In this document: positions 1 to 8,441 of the stretch, piece after piece
How the letters are laid out: the number at the start of each line of letters is the position of its first letter
Position numbering within the stretch: the first letter of the stretch is position 1
Assembly: GCA_031628995.1 (NCBI GenBank)
Contig: JAVLUO010000003.1
Span: 164,351-228,350, forward strand
Source: Bacillota bacterium LX-D
Lineage (GTDB): Bacteria; Bacillota; DUOV01; Zhaonellaceae
DNA length: 64,000 bases
Reading direction: 5' to 3'
Notes under the pieces: generated by a model
The model's database searches: none
Seen by the model: only the letters and a program-made list of their open reading frames with translations
What the model was told of the DNA's origin: nothing
Translations under genes and position numbers: made by a program

Positions 1-935
1 GACGGCAACGTTTTATTCAGCTGCTCTACTTCTTTTTTCAAGCCATGGGCTACTTCAATGGTATTGGAGCCGGTAGCTTTCATTACACTTAAGCCTATAG
101 TTCTTTTGCCATTGACATAGCTATAACTTGTGTCTTCTTTATAATCATCTTTAATTTGAGCAATATCTCGTAAGGCAACTACTTCCCGACTGCCTGGCAG
201 GCTAATTTGAATATTTTCCAACTGAGCTACAGTAGCGTATTCCCCATTTACCCGGATAGTTGTTTCCTGGGATCCTTTATTCACACTACCTGCCGTACCT
301 GTAACATTGTCACTGGAAATTGCCTGCATAATTTGGACGGTGCTTAAGCCATAGGCTTCTAATTTCGCTTTATCAAGCTCTATTTTAATTTCCCTTTCCT
401 TTCCGCCGGTGACGGAAACCGAGGCAACTCCATCAATTCTTTCAAGGGCTGGCTTAATTGTATCTTCAGCAATCTTTTTCAGCTTGACAACATTGTCAGT
501 TCCAGTAATAGAATAAGTTAAAATGGGTGTTTGGTTAATATCGATCTTAATAACCTGAGGTGAATCTGCATCATCGGGCAGATAATTTCTGATCATTTCA
601 AGTTTTTCTCTGAGGCCTACATTAGCATTGTCTATATCCGTACCCCAGTTAAATTGCACAATGACTAAGGAATTTCCTGTGCTTGAAATAGATTGAATCT
701 CTTTAACATTGCCTGCTGTAGCTACAATTGCTTCTAAAGGCTTAGTAATCATTTTTTCCACTTCCGCCGGAGAAGCCCCTGAATAAGAAGTAGAGATTAC
801 GGAAACAGGTATTTCCATATCAGGGTACAAATCAATAGGTAAGCGGGGAAGTGAAAATAAGCCTATGATTAGCACAGCAATAATTAACATGGAAATAGCT
901 ACAGGGCGGTCAACAGAAAAATCTGCAATTTTCAC
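1..935 (-). CDS. RND-family efflux pump inner-membrane protein (AcrB/MMPL type), N-terminal part
   Basis: This gene runs off the left edge, so only about the first 311 residues are visible; a full pump of this family has about 1,000-1,050. Translation from GTG at 935 gives a start typical of the AcrB/HAE1 superfamily: a cytoplasmic lead-in (KIADFSVDRPVA), one hydrophobic helix (about residues 13-30), then a long periplasmic-type porter region containing PRLPIDLYPDMEIP and SYSGASPAEVEK. The GTG directly follows the stop of the fusion-protein gene (TAAGTG) and has GGAGG about 10 bases upstream, so the two are translated as one operon. By family knowledge it is a proton-driven exporter of drugs, lipids or hydrophobic compounds working with the adjacent fusion protein. 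Substrate unknown; family call secure. Confidence 0.9.
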   Translation of the reverse strand, partial: MKIADFSVDRPVAISMLIIAVLIIGLFSLPRLPIDLYPDMEIPVSVISTSYSGASPAEVEKMITKPLEAIVATAGNVKEIQSISSTGNSLVIVQFNWGTDIDNANVGLREKLEMIRNYLPDDADSPQVIKIDINQTPILTYSITGTDNVVKLKKIAEDTIKPALERIDGVASVSVTGGKEREIKIELDKAKLEAYGLSTVQIMQAISSDNVTGTAGSVNKGSQETTIRVNGEYATVAQLENIQISLPGSREVVALRDIAQIKDDYKEDTSYSYVNGKRTIGLSVMKATGSNTIEVAHGLKKEVEQLNKTLP

Positions 936-2063
936 TTAGCTATTCCCTCCATTTTGTTTTACAACTTTAACCTTTTGTCCGTCTGCCACTAATCGATTTC
1001 CTTTGACAATGACAGTTTGTCCTTTTTTAAGCCCCTGTTTAATTTCTGTTAGCTTCCCTGAAGACATGCCAACTTTAACGGAAATTTCTTTGGCTTTTCC
1101 CTTTTCCAGCAGAAAGACATAATTCATTCCATCACGTTCTAAAAGTGCATCAGTTGGTAAAACTAAAGCACCTTTAATAACTCCCGTCTGTAATGTTAAA
1201 CGTGCTATCATCCCCGGCTTAAGCTTTCCATCTTGATTAGGAAGTTTTATTTCTACAGCAAAAGCGTGAGTAGATTCATCCGCCTGGGGTGCAACGGAAA
1301 TAATAGTGCCTGTAATTTTTTTGTTTAGAGACTCAACTGTTACAGGTACTTTCGTTCCTACTTTCATGGCGCTAATTACATTTTCCGAAACATTTACTTG
1401 AACTTTTGTTTCAGCAATTTGCACAATTTTAATAGGCGCAGCCTGAGAACTAGTAATTTCTCCGACTTCCGCATCAACAGCTGCCACTACCCCACTGCCA
1501 GGAGCAGTAACGATGGCATTTTGATAACTATCTTGGGCAGAATTAACTGCGGCCTGGGACTGGGCAACTTGGGCCTCTGCCATTTTTAAACTAGCCTGAG
1601 CATTCAACAGTTGGCTTTCTGCCTGATCGTATTCAGCTTTAGATAAAGCCTGATTTTCATATAATTCCTTGGAACGACTGTAGTTCAGCTTAGCATCTAT
1701 CACGCCCCTTTGGGCTTTGAGTAAATTGGCTTGGTTTACAGCCACAGCTGCCTCTGCTTGCTTAACAGCATTTTGGGCATCAGTAGCTTCTAGTTCAAAT
1801 AAAACTTGTCCTGCATGAACCTTGTCCCCAACTTTTACGTACAGTGCCTTTATTTTTCCCCCTACTTTAGGCGCAACGGAAACTTCAGTTAGTGCCTTAA
1901 TTTCTCCTGAAGTTTCTAAAGTTTGGACCAAATCCTTATTTGCAGCTGAAACTGTTTCCACAGGCAGCAAACTTTCCTCAATTGTTTCCTGTTTCTTGCC
2001 ACAGCCTGTTAAAGTGCCCATGATTAATAAAAAGACACATATTAAGGTAGTAACCTTTTTCAA
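936..2063 (-). CDS. RND efflux membrane-fusion (periplasmic adaptor) lipoprotein, HlyD/AcrA family
   Basis: 375 residues. The N-terminus has a signal peptide ending in a lipobox (LMGTLTGC), so the mature protein is probably lipid-anchored at Cys21. A beta-barrel/lipoyl half-motif (VSAANKDLVQTLETSGEI, then KVGDKVHAGQVLFELEATD) precedes an Ala/Gln/Glu-rich coiled-coil hairpin at about residues 95-185, followed by the second lipoyl half (IVTAPGSGVVAAVDAEVGE) and a C-terminal beta-barrel. This is the standard adaptor layout. It couples the RND pump encoded immediately downstream to the cell envelope. It lies between that pump and a TetR regulator, so it is the first structural gene of the efflux operon. 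The start ATG at 2063 lies just 20 bases after the regulator stop. Confidence 0.93.
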   Translation of the reverse strand: MKKVTTLICVFLLIMGTLTGCGKKQETIEESLLPVETVSAANKDLVQTLETSGEIKALTEVSVAPKVGGKIKALYVKVGDKVHAGQVLFELEATDAQNAVKQAEAAVAVNQANLLKAQRGVIDAKLNYSRSKELYENQALSKAEYDQAESQLLNAQASLKMAEAQVAQSQAAVNSAQDSYQNAIVTAPGSGVVAAVDAEVGEITSSQAAPIKIVQIAETKVQVNVSENVISAMKVGTKVPVTVESLNKKITGTIISVAPQADESTHAFAVEIKLPNQDGKLKPGMIARLTLQTGVIKGALVLPTDALLERDGMNYVFLLEKGKAKEISVKVGMSSGKLTEIKQGLKKGQTVIVKGNRLVADGQKVKVVKQNGGNS

Positions 2064-2083
2064 AAAAGCTCCCCTCCAACAAG

Positions 2084-2665
2084 TTATTTTTGTTTATTAA
2101 GTACACCATGCAAAAAAATATCCAGTGCTGTTTGACAAGTTTTTGCTAACACCTCTTTATCCTTAAATATTAGCCAGTGTCTGCCAATACCATCTAAGAT
2201 ACTGCTTAAAACATAAGCAGTCAATTTAGGATCTAGGGCTCTTAATTCTCCCCGGGCAAAGGCAGCTTCAAATTCAGCTGCCTGCATTGCTAAGGCTTGA
2301 GAATAATACTTGGTCATTTTGTCTATGGCTTCCTGGCTATTAGCCTGCAAAAGGAATTCCACAAACAACATAAAAATGGAAGCGTCTATTCGCTTCATAA
2401 AGTGTTCACAGTACTGCGTAACCTTTTGAACAGTGGAGACATTCTCCTCTGTAATCTTTTTAAATTCTGCCATCCAATCAGCAAACCACCGCTCTACTAA
2501 ATACCAGAAAATATCTTCTTTGCTGGCGAAGTACCAGTAAATTCCTCCTTTACTTACTCCCGAAACTCTAACTATCTCATCAACAGTTGTTTTACTATAT
2601 CCAGATGCTAAAAAACAGGATAAAGCTACATCTGCAATTAAATCCTTTTTCGTTCCTTTAGACAT
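2084..2665 (-). CDS. TetR/AcrR-family transcriptional repressor of the efflux operon
   Basis: 193 residues. The N-terminal helix-turn-helix is clear: DLIADVALSCFLASGYSKTT, then VDEIVRVSGVSKGGIYWYF, the TetR signature, at about residues 8-50. The remaining helical part is the ligand-binding and dimerisation domain and is not conserved enough to name a ligand. The ATG at 2665 is preceded by GGGAGGG. It is the first gene of an operon with the adaptor and RND pump, and a perfect 7-4-7 palindrome lies 15 bases upstream of the start. Self-repression with release by a pump substrate is the usual logic for this family and is inferred here. Confidence 0.92.
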   Translation of the reverse strand: MSKGTKKDLIADVALSCFLASGYSKTTVDEIVRVSGVSKGGIYWYFASKEDIFWYLVERWFADWMAEFKKITEENVSTVQKVTQYCEHFMKRIDASIFMLFVEFLLQANSQEAIDKMTKYYSQALAMQAAEFEAAFARGELRALDPKLTAYVLSSILDGIGRHWLIFKDKEVLAKTCQTALDIFLHGVLNKQK

Positions 2666-2679
2666 TTAACCCTCCCTTT

Positions 2680-2697
2680 ACAGACCAATCGGTCTGT
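2680..2697. promoter_or_regulatory. Probable TetR-family operator palindrome
   Basis: Two perfect 7-base arms (ACAGACC and GGTCTGT) are separated by four bases. The site lies 15 bases upstream of the repressor start codon, where it would overlap the leader or promoter of the efflux operon. The arms resemble the GACC/GGTC core often bound by AcrR/TetR proteins. That the adjacent repressor binds it is inference from position and symmetry. Confidence 0.7.
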
Positions 2698-2775
2698 GTT
2701 CATTATATTTTTTGCCTAGAATAATGTCAATATTTTCTTAGGACACTAGCAGGGCCAAATCCTGTCTAAAATTAG

Positions 2776-2804
2776 TTTACGCTCTAAGTTAAGTAAGGTA
2801 TAAT
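2776..2804 (+). promoter_or_regulatory. Candidate vegetative promoter for rsmF
   Basis: A perfect -10 element TATAAT (2799-2804) has a weaker -35-like TTTACG 17 bases upstream. It precedes the methyltransferase gene by about 75 bases and faces the right way. The -35 is a poor match, so this is a candidate only. Confidence 0.45.
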
Positions 2805-2879
2805 TTTTACCAACTATTTTATTAATTGTTTAATAATATGCAGAATGGGTAAGCTTACAATCAGAAAGGGAGTGAAAAA

Positions 2880-4262
2880 ATGCAGCTGCCACCTTTATAC
2901 TTAGAGCGGATGGCCAGGGAACTGGGCAATGCTTTTCCACAATTTTTGCACAGCTATGCTGAACCTCATACTGCAGGACTATGTGCTAACAGTTTAAAAA
3001 TTTCCCCGTCCCTTTTGCCAGAACTTCTCCCTTTTATCAATGAAGTAATACCCTGGTGCAAAGCTGGATTTTATTATAACAACCACATAAATAGACCTGC
3101 CAAATCACCTTATTATTATGCAGGCCTTTATTATATTCAAGAGCCTAGCGCTATGCTTCCTGCTGAACTATTGGGACCTAGCCCTGGAGAGCGGGTACTT
3201 GATTTATGTGCAGCCCCAGGGGGTAAAACACTGCAGCTAGCGGCCCAGCTAAAAAGAGAAGGTCTTTTAGTAGCTAATGATATCCACCCTCAAAGGGCTA
3301 AAGTTTTGCTTAAAAATTTAGAGCGTTATGGCGTAGTTAACTCCATAGTCTGCAACGAAACTCCTAGCCGCTTGGCCCAATTTTTCCCCCGGTTTTTTAA
3401 TAAAGTTTTAGTTGATGCTCCTTGCTCTGGAGAAGGAATGTTTCGCAAAGAGCCGGATATGGCGAAGCACTGGAACCGGCAGGAGGTGGCAAAGTATGTG
3501 TCCTGGCAGAGGGAAATTTTAGAGGTAGTTCCCCAATTGCTTAGTCCTGGGGGTGAGATAGTCTATTCAACTTGTACTTTTAATCGAGAAGAAAATGAGG
3601 AACAGATAGCCCGTTTTTTAGCCGCCCATCCGGAGTTTAAGCTTTTAGAACTTAAAAGGCTTTGGCCCCATGAAGTCAAAGGCGAAGGACATTTTGCTGC
3701 CAAAATTAAGCATACTTCGCCTTCTGAAGCAGTGCCTCAGCAAAAGCGATATCAGAAACAAGAAACCATATCCAATCTCTCAGCAACTGCTGAAGCAGCT
3801 GTGGAGGAATTTTCCCAGCAAGTCTGGTCCAATCCTTTGGATTGGCAGAACTGGCTGCCGGATAATGGAGTACTTATAGAAAGAGCCGGGCACATACTGT
3901 GGGAAAGCTCTCTCCTGCCTTTTTGGAAAGGCTTAAAAGTACTTCGTTCCGGCTGGCTCTTAGGTACAGTAGAAAAAGGACGCTTTCGGCCATCTCCTGC
4001 TTTTGCTTTAGGGCTGCCTAAAGAAGCAGTCACTTTAGCTAAACAAAAGCTGGATTTAAACGCCCAAGATGAGGCACAAAATGCCTTAGCAATCCGCTAC
4101 TTGCGAGGGGAGACCATTCAAATCGAAGGCCAAGAATGGCCCAAAGGCTGGCATCTAGTAGCTGTAAATAGTTATCCTCTGGGCTGGGCTAAAGGACCTG
4201 GGGACTGGTTGAAAAATGGCTTCCCCCCTGGCTGGCGCTGGCTAGATGGTGAAGCAGAATAG
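2880..4262 (+). CDS. rsmF: rRNA (cytosine-5) methyltransferase, RsmF/NOL1-NOP2-Sun family
   Basis: 460 residues. A SAM-binding Rossmann fold (VLDLCAAPGGKTLQLAAQL, about residues 107-125) is followed by the two catalytic cysteines of the m5C family: Cys182 in DAPCSGEGMF and Cys232 in YSTCTFNREENE. The C-terminal half (about 290-460) matches the RsmF-type extension with the PUA-like region. It methylates a cytosine of 16S rRNA in the family; the exact position is not decidable from sequence. ATG at 2880 follows a GGGAGTG ribosome-binding site. A pseudouridine synthase starts 12 bases downstream, so the pair forms an rRNA-modification operon. Confidence 0.9.
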   Translation: MQLPPLYLERMARELGNAFPQFLHSYAEPHTAGLCANSLKISPSLLPELLPFINEVIPWCKAGFYYNNHINRPAKSPYYYAGLYYIQEPSAMLPAELLGPSPGERVLDLCAAPGGKTLQLAAQLKREGLLVANDIHPQRAKVLLKNLERYGVVNSIVCNETPSRLAQFFPRFFNKVLVDAPCSGEGMFRKEPDMAKHWNRQEVAKYVSWQREILEVVPQLLSPGGEIVYSTCTFNREENEEQIARFLAAHPEFKLLELKRLWPHEVKGEGHFAAKIKHTSPSEAVPQQKRYQKQETISNLSATAEAAVEEFSQQVWSNPLDWQNWLPDNGVLIERAGHILWESSLLPFWKGLKVLRSGWLLGTVEKGRFRPSPAFALGLPKEAVTLAKQKLDLNAQDEAQNALAIRYLRGETIQIEGQEWPKGWHLVAVNSYPLGWAKGPGDWLKNGFPPGWRWLDGEAE

Positions 4263-4274
4263 AGGTGAAAACTA

Positions 4275-5003
4275 ATGGGGAAAGAAAAGCAGCGCTTAGA
4301 TAAAATATTAGCCCACATGGGTCTAGGCACTCGTAAAGAAATTAAGCAACTGGTAAGAAGAAAACAAGTGCAAGTTAACGGTGAATTAGTTAAAGATCCA
4401 GGGCATTATGTCTATCCAGAACAAGATTTAATTGAAGTAAATGGAGAACAAATCCACTACCGGGAATACATTTATATAATGCTCAATAAACCCCAAGGTT
4501 TTTTATCTGCTACAGAAGATAGCAAAGATAAAACAGTCGTGGAACTTCTTGCTCCCAGTTACCAAGTATTTCAACCCTTTCCCGTAGGGCGTTTAGATAA
4601 AGATACGGAAGGTTTACTGATCCTAACTAATGATGGGCAGCTAGCCCACCGGCTTTTAGCTCCCAAAAGACATGTGCCCAAAACTTATTTGGCTAGGGTG
4701 GATGGGGTAGTAACTGCCTCTGACCAAGAACAGTTTCGCCAGGGGGTAGTGTTAGATGATGGCTGCCAGACCCTCCCTGCCCAATTAAAAATAAAGAGTT
4801 CTTCTGCAGAATCGGAAATTGAACTAATTATTTATGAAGGAAAATACCATCAAGTTAAGCGCATGTTTGCAGCTGTAGGCAAAAAAGTTACTTATCTAAA
4901 AAGAATTGCCATGGGTCCCTTATCCTTAGACCCCACCCTAAAATTAGGAGCATACCGGGAGTTAACTGAGGAAGAAGTAAAGTTGTTGCAAGGCCCTAGT
5001 TAA
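4275..5003 (+). CDS. RsuA/RluB/RluF-family pseudouridine synthase
   Basis: 242 residues. An N-terminal S4 RNA-binding domain (RLDKILAHMGLGTRKEIKQL, about residues 6-60) precedes the synthase domain, whose signature VGRLDKDTEGLLILTND contains the catalytic Asp108. Closing motifs (GKYHQVKRMFAAVGKKV) are also present. The family isomerises specific uridines of ribosomal RNA; the S4-first layout and length fit RsuA (16S) as well as RluB/RluF (23S), so no exact symbol is given. It directly follows rsmF and is probably cotranscribed. A hairpin after the stop may end the operon. Confidence 0.9.
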   Translation: MGKEKQRLDKILAHMGLGTRKEIKQLVRRKQVQVNGELVKDPGHYVYPEQDLIEVNGEQIHYREYIYIMLNKPQGFLSATEDSKDKTVVELLAPSYQVFQPFPVGRLDKDTEGLLILTNDGQLAHRLLAPKRHVPKTYLARVDGVVTASDQEQFRQGVVLDDGCQTLPAQLKIKSSSAESEIELIIYEGKYHQVKRMFAAVGKKVTYLKRIAMGPLSLDPTLKLGAYRELTEEEVKLLQGPS

Positions 5004-5035
5004 AAAAGTGCTTAATCAATTGGTTACCAAACACT

Positions 5036-5079
5036 AACAGGCAATAAGCTATTTATTCCTAAATAACTAATTGCCTGTT
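5036..5079 (+). terminator. Hairpin after the rRNA-modification operon
   Basis: AACAGGCAAT at 5036-5045 pairs with ATTGCCTGTT at 5070-5079. Inside the loop, TATTTA and TAAATA can pair again. The following tract is only weakly T-rich, so termination is plausible but not certain. Confidence 0.5.
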
Positions 5080-5118
5080 AATTTCCAGTATATTTAGCAG
5101 TTAAATACTAACTTAGTG

Positions 5119-5223
5119 CTAGCAATTATATCCATTCACAAGGACATCTACTTTTCCTGTATGGGGATCAAAGATTAAGCCATGGACAGGTACATCCTTT
5201 GGAATTAGTGGATTGCTCAACAG
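5119..5223 (-). pseudogene. C-terminal remnant of a beta-carbonic anhydrase
   Basis: Minus-strand translation from 5223 to the TAG at 5119 reads LLSNPLIPKDVPVHGLIFD followed by PHTGKVDVLVNGYNC. This is the characteristic C-terminal segment of bacterial beta-carbonic anhydrases (NPLIPKDIPVHGLI...D..TG). No start codon and no catalytic part (Cys-Asp-Arg-His zinc site) remain, because the upstream bases belong to the 3' end of the YbaK-like gene. It is therefore a relic about 34 codons long. The reading frame is intact, so the loss is recent, or this piece is a deletion breakpoint. Confidence 0.8.
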
Positions 5224-5225
5224 CT

Positions 5226-5705
5226 TTATTTTGTAATTAGATTCGCAAACTTAGCACCAGTAATTTCCCCTAATTTAGTTGTTTCCAGTTTAATCTGCAC
5301 GCCGATTTTACCGCCGCTGACGATAATTTTTTCATTTTCTAAAGCGCTGTTATCTATAAAAGTTTGGTATTTTTTTTTCATTCCTATAGGAGAACAGCCG
5401 CCCCGAACATAACCTGTCCACTTGAGAATATCCTTCACATGGATCATTTCCACCTTTTTTTCCCCAGCCGCCTTGGCAGCCTTTTTTAAATCCAAATTTT
5501 CCTGAACAGGAATGACAAATACATAAATATTTTTGCTATTGCCCTGAGTTACTAGAGTCTTAAAAACAGTTTTAGGATCTTGCCCTATTTTTTCAGCAAC
5601 GGAAATACCGTCGATTTGGCCGTCCTTAGCATCATAAGTAAAAAATTCGTAAGTAATTTTCTTTTGCTCTAAAATCCGCATAGCATTAGTTTTTGGATTA
5701 GACAT
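5226..5705 (-). CDS. ybaK: YbaK/EbsC-family Cys-tRNA(Pro)/aminoacyl-tRNA deacylase
   Basis: 159 residues, the usual length of the family. Recognisable segments are KTNAMRILEQKKITYEFF, the lysine-bearing core DPKTVFKTLVTQG, and the C-terminal GYVRGGCSPIGMKKKYQTFI, typical of YbaK (ProX-like) editing domains. The role in the family is hydrolysis of mischarged Cys-tRNA(Pro). ATG at 5705 has AAGGAG upstream. Its first eight bases overlap an MFS remnant, and its stop lies 2 bases from a carbonic anhydrase remnant. The gene is thus flanked on both sides by decayed genes, which points to local rearrangement. Confidence 0.88.
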   Translation of the reverse strand: MSNPKTNAMRILEQKKITYEFFTYDAKDGQIDGISVAEKIGQDPKTVFKTLVTQGNSKNIYVFVIPVQENLDLKKAAKAAGEKKVEMIHVKDILKWTGYVRGGCSPIGMKKKYQTFIDNSALENEKIIVSGGKIGVQIKLETTKLGEITGAKFANLITK

Positions 5706-5949
5706 TTTTGCAAGCTCCTTTCCCCTTAGGTTCTCTCATGACTTTAAAATAAAAGATTCCCGCCCCTAGGATAAATAGGGCCAAAGTAAAGATGCCGAAT
5801 AAAAAAACCTTACGATAGCTATACTTTTCAGCTAGAATGCCTAAAGGAATACTGAACAGCAACAATCCAACAGCATAAGCTGCCAAGACAAAACCCATAG
5901 AGGCAATGGTGAAATTAAACAGCTTATACTTTTTCCCTAGTTCAACATC
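5698..5949 (-). pseudogene. Internally deleted MFS-transporter remnant
   Basis: Open frame from 5949 (after a TAG) to 5698. Residues around GFVLAAYAVGLLLFSIPLG and ILAEKYSYRKVF match transmembrane helix 2 and the loop motif A of major facilitator transporters. The next helix runs straight into a charged tail (KVMREPKGKGACKNV) like the C-terminus of such a protein. A full MFS protein has about 400 residues; this has about 80, so roughly ten helices are missing. An ATG inside (5898) could still give a 66-residue membrane peptide, but there is no clear ribosome-binding site. It overlaps ybaK by eight bases. Confidence 0.6.
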
Positions 5950-6083
5950 CTAATTATATTATCCTGCAATTCTTTATTTGCTAGTCTTAAGATAAAGAGC
6001 AACAGCAATTTATAAAAGGAAGATCTTCCCTTAATGTAGAATTAGTTATGTATATGTCTTAATTACCAAGTAGGGGGAATAAA

Positions 6084-7820
6084 ATGTCAACTATTGGCAG
6101 TTCTAAAAGTACGCAAAATCTATGCTCCTGCGTCAATGCCAAAAGCAGTTGTATTGTTGATAATTTGAAATTGCTGGGCCAAATGCCCATCTTTATTAAA
6201 GATGTTATTTTCAGATATGGGTTGGGAGATGCCCCCGGAATTGAATATATCAGTCCTTCCATTACGTCTATTACGGGCTATGAGCCAGAGGATTTTTATG
6301 CCGATTCTAAGCTATGTTCTAACATAATTCACCCGGAGGATCGACAACTACTCAAAGAAAGCATAAACCTTCCCGAGCTATGTTCTTGCTCTTTGACTAT
6401 ACGTTTAATCAAAAAAGATAATACTCTTGTCTATCTTGAATTATGCAATTCCATTTTATACGACGAACAAGGCAAAATGGTGGCGTTAATAGGAACTGGG
6501 CGGGATATTACAGAACGAGTCCTAATGGAAAGCAAATTAATAGAAAGTGAAAAAAGATTTAGAAATGCTTTTGAATATGCCAATATTGGCATGTCCATTA
6601 CGGATTTAGACGGGCGCTTTCTGAAAGTCAACCAGGCCTTTTGTACCTTTTTAGGTTATAAAGAACAAGAACTCCTTAATTTAACCTTAAAAGATGTGAC
6701 TTACCAGGAAGACTTAGACTCCCAAATGGATTATATTAAAAAACTGGCTGAAGGGGGAATGCCCTCCTTTTGCATGGAAAAAAGATATCTTCATAAAAAC
6801 GGACAAGTAATTTGGGGACTTGTAGGCAGCTCTGTAGTACAGGACAACGAAGGAGCTCCATTGTATTTTATTAGCCAAGTGCAAAATATCGATGACCGTA
6901 AAAAAATAGAAATTGCCTTAGAAGAAAGTGAAGCCAGGTTTCGCAGTATTGTCGAAAATGTTCGTGAAGTATTATGGCTAGGAGATTTGGCTAGTGAACA
7001 AATCATTTATGTCAATCCTTCTTATGAAGAAATCTGGGGTCTTAGCTGCCAGTCTTTATATGACAACCCTTTTTCCTTTCTTAATTCTATTGTTGCGGAA
7101 GATAAAGAAAAATTACTTGCAGCGTTTAAAAAAATACGCACTGAAGGAAAAGGATTTAACGAGGAATTTAGAATTATTCGTCCCGATGGCACAATACGCT
7201 GGATTTGGTCTCAGGCTATACTTGTTGAAGGTAAAGAGCACGGTACACACCGGCTAGTGGGAGTTGCCGAAGACATCACGAAAAGAAAAGTTTTAGAACA
7301 GGAATTAAAATTATTGGCTACAACAGATGCCCTAACAGGAGCAGATAATAGGTATAGCTTTCTTAGCAAAGCTGAACAGGAATTTACCAAATCAAAACTT
7401 CATAATTTAAAAATGTCCGTCCTAATGCTGGATTTGGACTATTTTAAAAAAATAAATGATACTTATGGGCATAACTTTGGAGACAAGGTTTTAAAGGCAG
7501 CCTCCCAGGTATGTAAAAAAACACTGCGTATTACTGATTTTTTTGGACGCATTGGCGGCGAAGAATTTGTTGCTCTTTTGGTTAATACTGACACTGGTGC
7601 GGCCATAGATATGGCTGAACGGTTAAGAAGCAATTTAGCAAATCTAGGTGTTGAATTTAACAACACCCCAGTATATTTCACAGTGAGCATTGGGGTGGCT
7701 ACTCTAAATCAAGAAGACACCTCCTTCGAAAACATTCTCAAAAGAGCCGATGAAGCACTTTACTCTGCTAAAAAAGCAGGTAGAAATAGGGTTACGCTAT
7801 ACACCTGTAATTCAGAGTAA
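6084..7820 (+). CDS. Soluble PAS-PAS-PAS-GGDEF diguanylate cyclase
   Basis: 578 residues with no membrane helix. Three PAS/PAC units can be traced: about 45-145 (ending ALIGTGRDITERV), 150-275 (FRNAFEYANIGMSITDLDG to FISQVQNIDDRKK) and 280-400 (FRSIVENVREVLWLGD to LVGVAEDITKRK). The C-terminal GGDEF domain (about 410-575) has DLDYFKKINDTYGHNFGD and the active motif GGEEF at 491-495. The inhibitory RxxD site is present (Arg482, Asp485), so product feedback is expected. It makes cyclic di-GMP in the cytoplasm in response to an unknown PAS signal. ATG at 6084 follows GTAGGGGGAAT. It is monocistronic, with DedA converging 15 bases downstream. The window also encodes a c-di-GMP riboswitch and an HD-GYP protein. 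Confidence 0.93.
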   Translation: MSTIGSSKSTQNLCSCVNAKSSCIVDNLKLLGQMPIFIKDVIFRYGLGDAPGIEYISPSITSITGYEPEDFYADSKLCSNIIHPEDRQLLKESINLPELCSCSLTIRLIKKDNTLVYLELCNSILYDEQGKMVALIGTGRDITERVLMESKLIESEKRFRNAFEYANIGMSITDLDGRFLKVNQAFCTFLGYKEQELLNLTLKDVTYQEDLDSQMDYIKKLAEGGMPSFCMEKRYLHKNGQVIWGLVGSSVVQDNEGAPLYFISQVQNIDDRKKIEIALEESEARFRSIVENVREVLWLGDLASEQIIYVNPSYEEIWGLSCQSLYDNPFSFLNSIVAEDKEKLLAAFKKIRTEGKGFNEEFRIIRPDGTIRWIWSQAILVEGKEHGTHRLVGVAEDITKRKVLEQELKLLATTDALTGADNRYSFLSKAEQEFTKSKLHNLKMSVLMLDLDYFKKINDTYGHNFGDKVLKAASQVCKKTLRITDFFGRIGGEEFVALLVNTDTGAAIDMAERLRSNLANLGVEFNNTPVYFTVSIGVATLNQEDTSFENILKRADEALYSAKKAGRNRVTLYTCNSE

Positions 7821-7835
7821 CCTAACAATCTTACC

Positions 7836-8441
7836 CTACTCTTTCCTTGCTTTGTCCGATGGCAAAAAAATTATTTTTTTTAGTTTATAGTAAATAGGAA
7901 CCACTAAAGGGATAATTAATAAAGCATACCAACTATATTTTTTTAAAATAAACCAACTGGCCTGACCAAAAAAGTAACCCAGAATGCCCAAGGCAACACA
8001 CCAAGGTATAACTCCCAGTATGGTATATAGCAAAAAAGAGCCTAAGGGCATTTTCACTAGGCCTGCAAAATATGAAGAATAATTGCCAAAAAAAAACGGA
8101 CGGCTTAAACAAACAACCCAAATCCCATACTTTTGAAACCAAAATTCAGCAATATTCAGGGTTTTGGGGGTTAACGCGAAATACTTGCCGTAGTTATAAA
8201 GAACTTTCCTACCGCCCCACATAGCCAAATAATAAGGAAAGAGTGCCCCTAGCATATATCCTAAAATAGCGGAGCAGATGATTATCCAAATATTTAATTT
8301 TAACTGTACAGCGATAGCTCCAGCTATAACCACAAATAGTGCACCAGGAAATGGTATTGTTAATCCTTCTAAGAGCATACCTAGAAAAATGCATTCATAT
8401 CCCCAATTTCCTATTAGGCCCGCAATATTATTCACATGCAT
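7836..8441 (-). CDS. DedA-family membrane protein
   Basis: 201 residues with four or five hydrophobic segments. Family hallmarks are the N-terminal ECIFLGMLLEGLTIPFPGAL (re-entrant region with an acidic residue and prolines), PYYLAMWGGRKVL, and a SRPFFFGNYSSYFAGLVKM-like segment before a final basic tail. DedA proteins are undecaprenyl-phosphate or phospholipid flippases in studied bacteria; the substrate here is unknown. ATG at 8441 has AAGGAG eleven bases upstream. The gene converges with the diguanylate cyclase and is transcribed divergently from the cooS-like gene. Confidence 0.9.
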   Translation of the reverse strand: MHVNNIAGLIGNWGYECIFLGMLLEGLTIPFPGALFVVIAGAIAVQLKLNIWIIICSAILGYMLGALFPYYLAMWGGRKVLYNYGKYFALTPKTLNIAEFWFQKYGIWVVCLSRPFFFGNYSSYFAGLVKMPLGSFLLYTILGVIPWCVALGILGYFFGQASWFILKKYSWYALLIIPLVVPIYYKLKKIIFLPSDKARKE

